64,000 nt of DNA from Mariniplasma anaerobium (GTDB lineage Bacteria; Bacillota_I; Bacilli_A; Acholeplasmatales; Acholeplasmataceae), in contig NZ_AP024412.1 of NCBI RefSeq assembly GCF_016865445.1, positions 1,798,001-1,862,000 on the forward strand, given 5' to 3'. Each line of letters starts with the position of its first letter. Position 1 is the first letter of the stretch. This document shows positions 18,814 to 26,929 of this stretch, piece by piece. A program made the translations under genes and the position numbers. A model generated the notes under the pieces. It ran no database searches. It was not told the origin of the DNA and was given only the letters and a program-made list of their open reading frames with translations.

Positions 18814-20275
18814 ATAAAATCGAACCTCCCTTTTTGTAAGTAGATCTGATCTTAAATCCTATAACTGTTCCAGCAATTAAAACAATACCTCCAATAATAT
18901 AGCCAAAATTAGATTTTAGTTTATCATTACGATAAGCTTTATATGCTTTAGAGTAGTAATAGCGATCATGTCCTAAATTAAAATATTCTAATGCTTCTTT
19001 AAACATACCTTCGCGTAGATAATATTTACCAATGCCATTGTATGCAATTTCATAATTCGTATTTAAAACTAATACTTCTTCCCATATTTCAGCAGCTTTA
19101 GCAAACTCTCCGTTTGTATGATACATAATTGCTTCATTAACTTTAGCACCAAAATCAGTCAATTGATAAACAATGACAGTTCTTGCTTTTCTATCTAAAA
19201 CTAATAGATTATCATTTAAGTAAGCCAAAGATACACCTTCAGAAAACTTATCTGATTGTGCGCCTTCATCTCCATTGATATATAGAAGATTACCTTCACT
19301 ATCATATGTGAATAGTCTTGATCTCTTTTGGTCCAAAACAGTAAATATACCATCATTCGTATAAGCAATATCAACTAAAGAACTTGGTCCATCAATAACA
19401 TAGTTATTTTGTCCTTCAATATACTGAATATCTCCCATAGGTGGATGGTAACCATTACGTTTTAATACATCAACACCTTTTGGATTAATTAACTGAATAA
19501 TATTTTCTGCATTATCATCAGCAGGTTTACTTGTTGCATAAATGAAATTTTTATCATTCATAACAACATTAGTATATTCAGTAGGTAGATAGAGTTGAAG
19601 TTGTGCAAGTTGTTCTTCTGTCATAATGGATCTTTGGAATATTTCAATTGGATTTAGAGAAACTGGGTTAACCCCTGTAAATCTATTAAAATCTCCATTT
19701 GTATCTAACTCTAAAATGCCTTCATAAACATTTCTAGCAACGACATACATTCTTTCCGAACCATCTACTGTAATCTTTCTTGGTTCAAAATTAATTTCAT
19801 CAAATGTTGCATCTTTAATATCATCAAAGACATCTATAACTTCATAACTGTGATTTAGTTTAACAATTCTAAAGTTACCACTATCAGCTACATAGATTGC
19901 ATTTTCTTTGACTTCAAGACCGTAAGGTGAGTTAAATGTAAGATCATCAAATACCGTTTCACCTTGGCTTTCTAAAGTTTCTTGATATGTTGCACTAATT
20001 GGAAAACTTACATGCTGAGAAATCAACTCAAAATCTGAATCGATTGCATATAAAGTGTTATTACCTGAATCAATCATATAAATCACGTCGTCAAATACAA
20101 CTATATCTTCTGGTGAAGAAAAAGTTGTTCCAGCCGTATTACCGTTAAAATAGGTTGCAAAGTTCATACCTGGCGCAGAGTGGATAACCTCGCCATAATA
20201 AGAATAGTTATATCTTACAACAGACAATTGAACAGGCAATGTGATTAACATGGAAAATATCATAAATAGTTTCAT
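18803..20275 (-). CDS. NHL beta-propeller/TPR protein, membrane anchored
   Basis: A 490-residue protein with a signal peptide (residues 1-18), a beta-propeller of NHL-like repeats (about 40-370; units such as VFDDVIYMIDSGNNTLYAID and VKENAIYVADSGNFRIVKL), two TPR-like helical hairpins (about 378-440; NGEFAKAAEIWEEVL and EGMFKEALEYFNLGH), and a C-terminal membrane helix (about 455-475) ending in a basic tail. The domains would face outward. It is probably a scaffold or glycan-contact protein of the transport system. No catalytic residues are evident. A strong GGAGGG site precedes the ATG. Confidence 0.75.
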   Translation of the reverse strand: MKLFMIFSMLITLPVQLSVVRYNYSYYGEVIHSAPGMNFATYFNGNTAGTTFSSPEDIVVFDDVIYMIDSGNNTLYAIDSDFELISQHVSFPISATYQETLESQGETVFDDLTFNSPYGLEVKENAIYVADSGNFRIVKLNHSYEVIDVFDDIKDATFDEINFEPRKITVDGSERMYVVARNVYEGILELDTNGDFNRFTGVNPVSLNPIEIFQRSIMTEEQLAQLQLYLPTEYTNVVMNDKNFIYATSKPADDNAENIIQLINPKGVDVLKRNGYHPPMGDIQYIEGQNNYVIDGPSSLVDIAYTNDGIFTVLDQKRSRLFTYDSEGNLLYINGDEGAQSDKFSEGVSLAYLNDNLLVLDRKARTVIVYQLTDFGAKVNEAIMYHTNGEFAKAAEIWEEVLVLNTNYEIAYNGIGKYYLREGMFKEALEYFNLGHDRYYYSKAYKAYRNDKLKSNFGYIIGGIVLIAGTVIGFKIRSTYKKGGSILYED

Positions 20276-20285
20276 ATCAACCCTC

Positions 20286-21170
20286 CTATTTCATGCCGGA
20301 ATGAGAGAACGTTTCAACAATCCTAGATTGTGAAAAGATGAAGAATGTTACAGGGACTATCATCATAATGAAAGAGACTGCAGCAATCGTTCCAGCACGT
20401 TCAATCGTACCTTGGGCAATTTGTCTTAAAGCATAACTTACAGGTTTTAATTCCTCACTGAAAATAAATGATCCACCATCAGTGATCCATAATCTTTGGA
20501 ATAATAAGATAATAAGTGTTAACCATGCAGGTTTAACTAAAGGCATAACAATGGTAAAGAATATGCGATATTCACTCGCACCATCAATTTTAGCACTTTC
20601 GATTAATTCATTTGGAATTTGTTCCATAAATTGCTTCATCAAATATAAACCTAAGGATGATGCAATAGCAGGTAAAATGATTGCAGCTGGGTTATCAATT
20701 AGTCCTAATCTAGAAATAATAATATAGTTAGGAGTTGCAGTAACTTGAGGCGCAAACATTAGGGAATAAACAACAAGTGTAAAAATAAGCGTTCTCCCAG
20801 GGAACTTATACTTAGCAAGCGGATAAGCAGCCATTGAAGCTATTAATACATGTCCAAATGTACCTAAAACAGTAATTAAAATTGTATTAAAGAAATATCT
20901 TGTAAACGGAATCCATGAATTACTCATTAATTCAGATAAATCTCTAAAGTTATCAAAAGTTATATTTCTTGGTAATAATCTTGGTGGAAACAAGAATAAT
21001 TCATCTAACGGTTTAAATGCATTAGATGCTGTCATAATTAGTGGAAACGCACTAAAAGCACCAAATAAAAGTAGAATTGCAAATAAAGTAATATCTCCAG
21101 CTTTTGATCTATTTATTCTTTTTTTCTTTCTATATTTTCTATTTTTAATATTCTCAATGATAGAATTCAT
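20286..21170 (-). CDS. Carbohydrate ABC transporter permease, MalG/CUT1 type (pair B)
   Basis: A 294-residue permease with six helices and the EAA loop LIESAKIDGASEYRIFFTIVMP near residue 195. The start is set at the ATG at 21170, 5 nt after AGGTGA; an in-frame GTG three codons upstream overlaps the preceding gene. It pairs with the next gene upstream. It is the second MalG-type permease of the operon and clearly differs in sequence from the one at 13.6 kb. Confidence 0.87.
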   Translation of the reverse strand: MNSIIENIKNRKYRKKKRINRSKAGDITLFAILLLFGAFSAFPLIMTASNAFKPLDELFLFPPRLLPRNITFDNFRDLSELMSNSWIPFTRYFFNTILITVLGTFGHVLIASMAAYPLAKYKFPGRTLIFTLVVYSLMFAPQVTATPNYIIISRLGLIDNPAAIILPAIASSLGLYLMKQFMEQIPNELIESAKIDGASEYRIFFTIVMPLVKPAWLTLIILLFQRLWITDGGSFIFSEELKPVSYALRQIAQGTIERAGTIAAVSFIMMIVPVTFFIFSQSRIVETFSHSGMK

Positions 21171-21171
21171 G

Positions 21172-22098
21172 TTACTCACCTACCTTTCTTAAGATAGATC
21201 GAACAACAATATTCGTCGTCATCATAATTAAGAATAATAGAGTCGCAATCGCTGATGCGTACCCTAAATCAAATCTTGTAGACCCATAGTCAATCAAATG
21301 GGTTACAATCGTGTGTCCTGCATACTGAATAGACGGGAAGCCCACCAGTTGCATTGAAACCTCGGCTATCGCTAATGATGTGGTAATCTGCATAACAGCA
21401 CCAAATAATAATTGTGGTTTCATAGAAGGCAATGTAATGAACCATAGTTCTTGCCATCTATTTCTAATACCATCAATTGCACCTGCTTCATAAAGTGTTT
21501 TGTCAACACTTTGAAGACCAGCGATAAACGCAAGAAATGATACACCTAAGCTTAACCATAATTGAACTAAAATAATAACAAATAACATGTAATCTGGATT
21601 TTTTAACCACAATATAGGGTTATCTATAAATCCTAAATTCATTAAAATTGCATTTGCATAACCATGAACATCACCAGAGAATATAAGTAACCAAATCAAA
21701 AAGGCATTCCCTGAGATGGATGGTGCATAAAAGATTAATGTCATAAAAGCTCTTAATTTAGGTTTTAATTCATTAATTAACCAAGCAAATACAAATGCTA
21801 GCAAATAACTTACCGGTCCAGTTACAACCGCAAGTATAAGTGTGTTTTTTAAAGCGATGATAAATACATCATCTTCTAATAATAATTTTGTATAATTGTC
21901 TAATCCTATGAATCTAGGGCTTTCAAGTAAATTAAAATAAGTAAAACTAATCCCTAAAGACATAAAAACAGGAATAATCGTAAATGTAAGAAATAATATA
22001 ACATACGGAGCCATTAGTACGTAATTGTGTTTGTTTTTTTTCATTTCTTTCCATAAAAGTTGACGTTTAGTCAATTTTAGGTTTACTTGTTTTTGCAT
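21172..22098 (-). CDS. Carbohydrate ABC transporter permease, MalF/CUT1 type (pair B)
   Basis: A 308-residue permease with a basic cytoplasmic N-terminus, six helices and the EAA loop LYEAGAIDGIRNRWQELWFI. It forms the heterodimer with the adjacent MalG-type permease. It lies 16 bp after the 971-residue solute-binding protein gene, its likely receptor. A perfect AAGGAGG site precedes the ATG. Confidence 0.87.
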   Translation of the reverse strand: MQKQVNLKLTKRQLLWKEMKKNKHNYVLMAPYVILFLTFTIIPVFMSLGISFTYFNLLESPRFIGLDNYTKLLLEDDVFIIALKNTLILAVVTGPVSYLLAFVFAWLINELKPKLRAFMTLIFYAPSISGNAFLIWLLIFSGDVHGYANAILMNLGFIDNPILWLKNPDYMLFVIILVQLWLSLGVSFLAFIAGLQSVDKTLYEAGAIDGIRNRWQELWFITLPSMKPQLLFGAVMQITTSLAIAEVSMQLVGFPSIQYAGHTIVTHLIDYGSTRFDLGYASAIATLLFLIMMTTNIVVRSILRKVGE

Positions 22099-22114
22099 AC
22101 GAATGCCTCCTTTC

Positions 22115-25030
22115 TTAATCTAGATCAAATTCTCTTCTCTTCTTCTCGATTTCATCATTAATAACTTGTACATAATCATAGATTGTCTCACGTGGATTAG
22201 ATAATTCATTAATAACCAATCTAAATGCATTATCTAAATGTCTACCTGTCATATATCCACCAGGTACTTCTGGTACACCTTGAACCCATTGCCATTGAGC
22301 ATATAGTTTTTGATACTCTTTAACTGTCCATGGCAATTGTGCTAATGCTTCAACATTTGCAGTAGGATAACGTGCTGCTGCACCTAAGATACCTTCCATT
22401 TCTCGTCCGAATTGAACTTGAATGTCAGTTGAGGTCCACCATTTTAAATATTCCCATGAAGCATCTTTTTTGTTTGATTGATCCATGATCATAACGCCAG
22501 TATTTGTAGATACTGTATCTCTTCTAATTTGAGTTGCTCCAAATTCATCTTCATATTCTGTACCAGGTACAGCTGTAAAATCCCATTTGCCTCTAATTTC
22601 AGGTGCAAATACACTTAAAGTGTTATAGACATTATAGTAAGTTATACCAATAGGCATTTGCCCACTTCTAAATCTATTCACAAAGTTTGCTTCTACAGGG
22701 AATGAATAGTCTGTGTAAAATTGTGTCCATGTTTCAAATACTTCAGGTCCTTTACCTTCATTAAATCCACTTTGTTTATTACCATCAATATAAAATTCGC
22801 CATCATTTTGATAAAACATTGTGGAGAATATTGGATTTGCAGGTAAGTTAGCAACTGCTCCTTGAGTAATTGGAACTGGTAGATAAAATTCTAAGTTATG
22901 TTTTTGAAGATCTGGAATCATTGAGATTACATCTCTCCAAGTATCTGGAACTGGTAAATCTAATTCTTCAAAAATATCAGTTCTATAAAACATCATTAAA
23001 AATATTTGTTGTTCTGGAAGTGCATAGTAACCACCTTCATATTCAAAGCCCACCATAGCACTATCCATAAATCTATCTTTAACTGTATAAAAATCATCAA
23101 ATTGTGATAAATCATAAGATGCATTTCTCATCGCGTAATTAACTGGTATGTTGTAACCAACACCCATCGCAACATCTGGTCCTTCACCAGCAAGTGTTGC
23201 TGGTAATAAGACTGCACCATTCACAAGTTTTAAATCCACTTGAATACCAAATTCTGGTGTAAATGATTCATCAATAAGTTTTCTTAAAATATTTGCTTGG
23301 TCTTTACCAACAGATAACCAAACTTCAATAGTTTCATTAACATTGCCAGCTTCAGTTTGACCAATTGCTGCATAATCAGTTGTAAAACTTGCAATAAATG
23401 CTTGAATACTGAATATCATGCGATTAAACCAAGATGCCTTGTTTTGTGGAAGTTTAACTTCTGGATCATGAATCATGAAGTAATCTATTTCTAAAGGTTG
23501 TTCTGATAAAAGAATAACTAGTGTACCTAGTGAAGAAATATTTGCACTGTAATTTGTTAAGTTTTTATGGATTTCTCTAGGTTTTTGAACAAAGTCTTCT
23601 AATTGAAGAATAACCGTATCTAGAATACCTGTTTTCTCACTTTTAGATCCTGATATTTCTATAATTCTTTCTCTAATATTTGTTAGATTGATACGTTGTT
23701 CATCTAATCTAGAAACTAAATTAACAACTCGCTTTTCTAATTCATAGTCTCTATAAGGATCTGGTTCAGGTCCTGTATAAACTAAAATTTCTCTGTAAAG
23801 TTTATTTAACTCATTTATTGAGTTTTGAATTTGTGCAATTAATGGTCCATATTCTCCAAGTGAGACTTCCATCGTAATTTCATGAGTTCCAGCTTCTAAA
23901 TAAAATAAGAATGCCTCATCATTTGTACCTAATGTTTGAATACGCCATTGATTTGAATATGCAAATTGGAAGTTCTCCATTTCAGTAAATGGAAGCTCTC
24001 CATCAATATATATATTTCTACTGACATTCATACCAGATGCTAATTTTTGTTTAACTCTCATGCTAATTGAATGTAATCCTGTTTCCTCAACATCAAATTC
24101 CCACGTTATTTTATCTCCAGAAACTCTCCAATTTGCTCCACCGATTGTATTTAGCTTAATTAATGATGGGTCACTTGGCATTGTTAATGGACTTGTTCTA
24201 TCATTTAAAGCATAAAGTGTAGGAGATGATGTGAAATATGGATCTTCAGCTTGATTAATAATGGTTTCATTTTCTACGACTTGATATCCATTTTGTACAT
24301 ATGTTTGATAAACATCTACATAATCGTTTACTTCTTTAACAGATACTAATTCTATTGAATCAATAAGTAATGGTTCTCTTATAGACTCTAAGGTCAATGT
24401 ATTTATACCTTGTTCAAAATAAAATGCATATGGTTGATTTACATAACCTATAGAATCTTTAACAAAATCACTTGTCCAAAAAGGCGTTTCTATTTGGCTA
24501 GGTCTAATATCATTACCATGAATGTCTATTGTTTTTTCTCCTTGAGTTGACCATATACGATGAAAGACTATGTTATTTGCACCATCAAATGGTACTTCTC
24601 CATTAATCATAAGTACTCTTTCAATCGATGAACTTTTCCCTTCATATGGAAAATAGTTAAGTTTTATATTATAAAAACCTTCAACATCAACAATAAAATT
24701 CCAAGTAGCAGATCCACTTTCTAAAGTAAGTAATGGATTTGCGACATCTTCATAACGATCTAAGATCTCTTGTTTGCCTTCGATACTACTATAATTAGAA
24801 GCATTTATTGTAATGACTTGATCAGCTGGATATATTGCAGGGTGATTTTCTACATAGCTAAAATAAGCAGATGCGTCATAATCACCTAACTCAGTTTGAT
24901 CAGTTTCAGGAACAGGTTCTCTATTATAATCTAAATATCTTGTTTGTGCACCAACAACGAGGCTATCAATAATTGCATATACTGTAATTACTAATATAAT
25001 TGATAAAGTTATAATAATAAATTTTTTCAT
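22115..25030 (-). CDS. Giant ABC solute-binding protein with carbohydrate-binding-like domains
   Basis: A 971-residue extracytoplasmic receptor. It has an N-terminal membrane anchor (residues 4-26) without a lipobox, two beta-sandwich regions resembling carbohydrate-binding modules (about 72-230 and 260-400), a helical/coiled-coil stretch (about 400-480), and a complete family-1 extracellular solute-binding domain (about 562-971; contains GPDVAMGVGYNIPVNY and WRDVISMIPDL). Ordinary sugar receptors have 400-550 residues, so this is a fusion that could grip polymeric glycan before import. It is followed by permease pair B and preceded by a stable intercistronic palindrome. Ligand specificity is inferred from context only. 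Confidence 0.8.
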   Translation of the reverse strand: MKKFIIITLSIILVITVYAIIDSLVVGAQTRYLDYNREPVPETDQTELGDYDASAYFSYVENHPAIYPADQVITINASNYSSIEGKQEILDRYEDVANPLLTLESGSATWNFIVDVEGFYNIKLNYFPYEGKSSSIERVLMINGEVPFDGANNIVFHRIWSTQGEKTIDIHGNDIRPSQIETPFWTSDFVKDSIGYVNQPYAFYFEQGINTLTLESIREPLLIDSIELVSVKEVNDYVDVYQTYVQNGYQVVENETIINQAEDPYFTSSPTLYALNDRTSPLTMPSDPSLIKLNTIGGANWRVSGDKITWEFDVEETGLHSISMRVKQKLASGMNVSRNIYIDGELPFTEMENFQFAYSNQWRIQTLGTNDEAFLFYLEAGTHEITMEVSLGEYGPLIAQIQNSINELNKLYREILVYTGPEPDPYRDYELEKRVVNLVSRLDEQRINLTNIRERIIEISGSKSEKTGILDTVILQLEDFVQKPREIHKNLTNYSANISSLGTLVILLSEQPLEIDYFMIHDPEVKLPQNKASWFNRMIFSIQAFIASFTTDYAAIGQTEAGNVNETIEVWLSVGKDQANILRKLIDESFTPEFGIQVDLKLVNGAVLLPATLAGEGPDVAMGVGYNIPVNYAMRNASYDLSQFDDFYTVKDRFMDSAMVGFEYEGGYYALPEQQIFLMMFYRTDIFEELDLPVPDTWRDVISMIPDLQKHNLEFYLPVPITQGAVANLPANPIFSTMFYQNDGEFYIDGNKQSGFNEGKGPEVFETWTQFYTDYSFPVEANFVNRFRSGQMPIGITYYNVYNTLSVFAPEIRGKWDFTAVPGTEYEDEFGATQIRRDTVSTNTGVMIMDQSNKKDASWEYLKWWTSTDIQVQFGREMEGILGAAARYPTANVEALAQLPWTVKEYQKLYAQWQWVQGVPEVPGGYMTGRHLDNAFRLVINELSNPRETIYDYVQVINDEIEKKRREFDLD

Positions 25031-25052
25031 TACAAAACACTCCCTTTGAATA

Positions 25053-25078
25053 ATCCCCCTTTAATATTAAAGGGGGAT
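25053..25078. repeat. 26-bp perfect palindrome between the two receptor genes
   Basis: Arms ATCCCCCTTTA and TAAAGGGGGAT around ATAT form an uninterrupted hairpin in the mRNA, 15 nt downstream of the first receptor stop codon. There is no T-run on the minus strand, so it looks like an mRNA-stabilising or processing hairpin rather than a terminator. Confidence 0.7.
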
Positions 25079-25093
25079 CAGCTTTAAATTCTA

Positions 25094-26686
25094 TCAGTTT
25101 AAATAATCTTCTAATGCAGTTTCATAGATAGGTTTAATTCTATCCATTTCTGTTCTTGCGGTACCTTCTCTAATACCTAAATTGATATTTCTTCTCCAAC
25201 CATTTTCACCATATGCACTAATACCAATTGCGTTGATTAATTCTAAATAAACGCTGTCATAAATATCTAAGTAAGCTTCAACATATAACTCATCATCAAA
25301 TTTAGTTAATAAAGTTAATTCAAACTCATCAGCTAATTCTTGTTCAGTTTTCCACAATTGTAATTCATTCCATACTTGGAATACTAATTCTTCTCTTTCT
25401 GCACTCATACCACTTGCTACATTATAAATTGCAACACCTGATATTGGTGAAACATAATCGCCTGTAAAGCTATCTGATACAGGATATGGAACAAATCCTA
25501 ATTCGAATGCTAGTCCGCCCCATCTGTTATCTGCATTTACAAACCATAAATGACCTGGATGCATAGCAACTTTACCAGTTTGCCATAAAGGACTACCTGC
25601 ATCATATTGACCATTAGGTTCAAATAAACCTTGGTTATATAAATCAGATAAGAATGTGTATGTTTCAAGTGCAGGACTTTGTGCAAATGATACTCTACCA
25701 GTAGTTGCGTTAATTAAACTACCACCATTAAGTGCAACCATAGATTCAGCATAAGGACTTGGAACACCACCTAAAGCATAATAATCCTCACCTAGCGTAG
25801 TTACTGCAGTTTGTACTTCTTGTGCCCAGGCTTCAAATTCACTCCATGTCCAATCACCATCTAAATATAATTGTGATGGATTATCAACACCTAAACTTGA
25901 AACTAAATCAGCATTATAATATAATCCAACATCTACAGTTAAGTTATTTGCACCAAAACCATATACCTTATTTGCATATTCGCCAACCATTGTATAATCT
26001 TCATGAATATTTGTTCCATGAGTTAATAAATATTGATCAACTGGAACGATTGCGTTTGCATCAGCTAATTGTTGAACCCAGTCACTAGTTGTCCAATATA
26101 GGTCAGCTAATGGTTCACCAGCAACTGAAGCATTAATAATTGATGTTACACGGTCTGGTCCCCAAGCAGCACTTGCAGGATAAGCTTTGTAAACGACTTC
26201 AACGTTTAATCTATCTTCAACTTCTCTTTGTTTTGCTTGTCTTGCAGCTTGTTCTGTACCAGAAAAGTCTTCATGAAATGGGTCCACTTCATATGGAGCT
26301 CCATGCATAATAACGATTTCTGTTGGTTCTGGAACTTCACCATCTTCTGTTCTTACAGTAATTCTTCTAGTAGCCGTTACTTCTTTGCCATCGCTACCAG
26401 TAACTTTGTAAGTTAGTGTATATGTACCAGCACTACTTGTATTAACAGCACCTGTAACAGTAATATTTGCAATTGCAATTGCACCATCAACTGAATCTGT
26501 AGCTGAAACACCATTTAACGGATCAAATACGACTCCAAAATCTATAGTCGTATCAGCAACTCCTGAGATCGATGCAGTTGCATCTGGATCAACAGGATCA
26601 ATCGGATCTACTGGATCTTCGCCACCACAAGCAACGATACCAAAAGCTAGAGCTAATACTAAAAATATCCCTAAAATCTTTTTCAT
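25094..26686 (-). CDS. ABC solute-binding lipoprotein with Ig-like domain
   Basis: A 530-residue lipoprotein. A signal peptide ends in a lipobox-like GIVACGG, so Cys20 would be lipidated. An Asp/Pro-rich linker is followed by a DUF5011-like Ig domain (about 33-112; DTTIDFGVVFDPL through GTYTLTYKVTGSDG) that lifts the receptor from the membrane, and then a family-1 solute-binding domain (about 120-530; contains YGFGANNLTVDVGLYYNADL and DWTWSEFEAWAQEVQ). It is the first gene of the import/catabolic operon and is probably the most highly expressed one. A second receptor follows after a palindromic hairpin. GAGG ribosome binding site. Confidence 0.87.
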   Translation of the reverse strand: MKKILGIFLVLALAFGIVACGGEDPVDPIDPVDPDATASISGVADTTIDFGVVFDPLNGVSATDSVDGAIAIANITVTGAVNTSSAGTYTLTYKVTGSDGKEVTATRRITVRTEDGEVPEPTEIVIMHGAPYEVDPFHEDFSGTEQAARQAKQREVEDRLNVEVVYKAYPASAAWGPDRVTSIINASVAGEPLADLYWTTSDWVQQLADANAIVPVDQYLLTHGTNIHEDYTMVGEYANKVYGFGANNLTVDVGLYYNADLVSSLGVDNPSQLYLDGDWTWSEFEAWAQEVQTAVTTLGEDYYALGGVPSPYAESMVALNGGSLINATTGRVSFAQSPALETYTFLSDLYNQGLFEPNGQYDAGSPLWQTGKVAMHPGHLWFVNADNRWGGLAFELGFVPYPVSDSFTGDYVSPISGVAIYNVASGMSAEREELVFQVWNELQLWKTEQELADEFELTLLTKFDDELYVEAYLDIYDSVYLELINAIGISAYGENGWRRNINLGIREGTARTEMDRIKPIYETALEDYLN

Positions 26687-26816
26687 TTTATATCCTCTCT
26701 TTTCTTAATAAATTATTTACATGTAGTTATATTATTTCACATGTTAATTATACTATTTTTTTGATGTGTTTTATAGAGCAAAAATCCATATTTTCACATA
26801 TGAAAAATAATTTTCA

Positions 26817-26845
26817 CTTATAGCATCTAATATCATAGATATTAG
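26817..26845 (-). promoter_or_regulatory. Palindromic operator and extended -10 of the import/catabolic operon
   Basis: The perfect palindrome CTAATATC-ATA-GATATTAG (26827-26845) lies 4 nt upstream, on the minus strand, of TGCTATAAG, an extended -10-like element. The same 13-bp core is found before the etfB gene. A second possible -10 (TATAAT) is at 26747-26752, and another inverted repeat, TTTTCA-N4-TGAAAA, is at 26791-26806. Promoter choice is uncertain. Confidence 0.5.
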
Positions 26846-26857
26846 GGGCATAAAAGA

Positions 26858-26884
26858 CAAAGCACCCGATAATATTTATCGGGC
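26858..26884 (-). terminator. Terminator of the surface-protein gene
   Basis: CCCGATAA (26865-26872) pairs with TTATCGGG (26876-26883). On the minus strand the hairpin is followed by TGCTTTGTCTTTT. It ends the monocistronic surface-protein transcript 46 nt after its stop. Confidence 0.75.
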
Positions 26885-26929
26885 ACTTTTCTATAAAGAT
26901 TAATTTATCTAATTATTTATTTAATTAGT

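Noticed and set aside
25822-26088. An 88-residue plus-strand reading frame rich in His, Leu and Gln
   Set aside because: It is antisense to the receptor gene, has repetitive low-complexity composition and no ribosome binding site.
7717-26686. A MurP-type phosphotransferase transporter for MurNAc
   Set aside because: No EIIB/EIIC domains are found; the transport genes are CUT1 ABC permeases and receptors.
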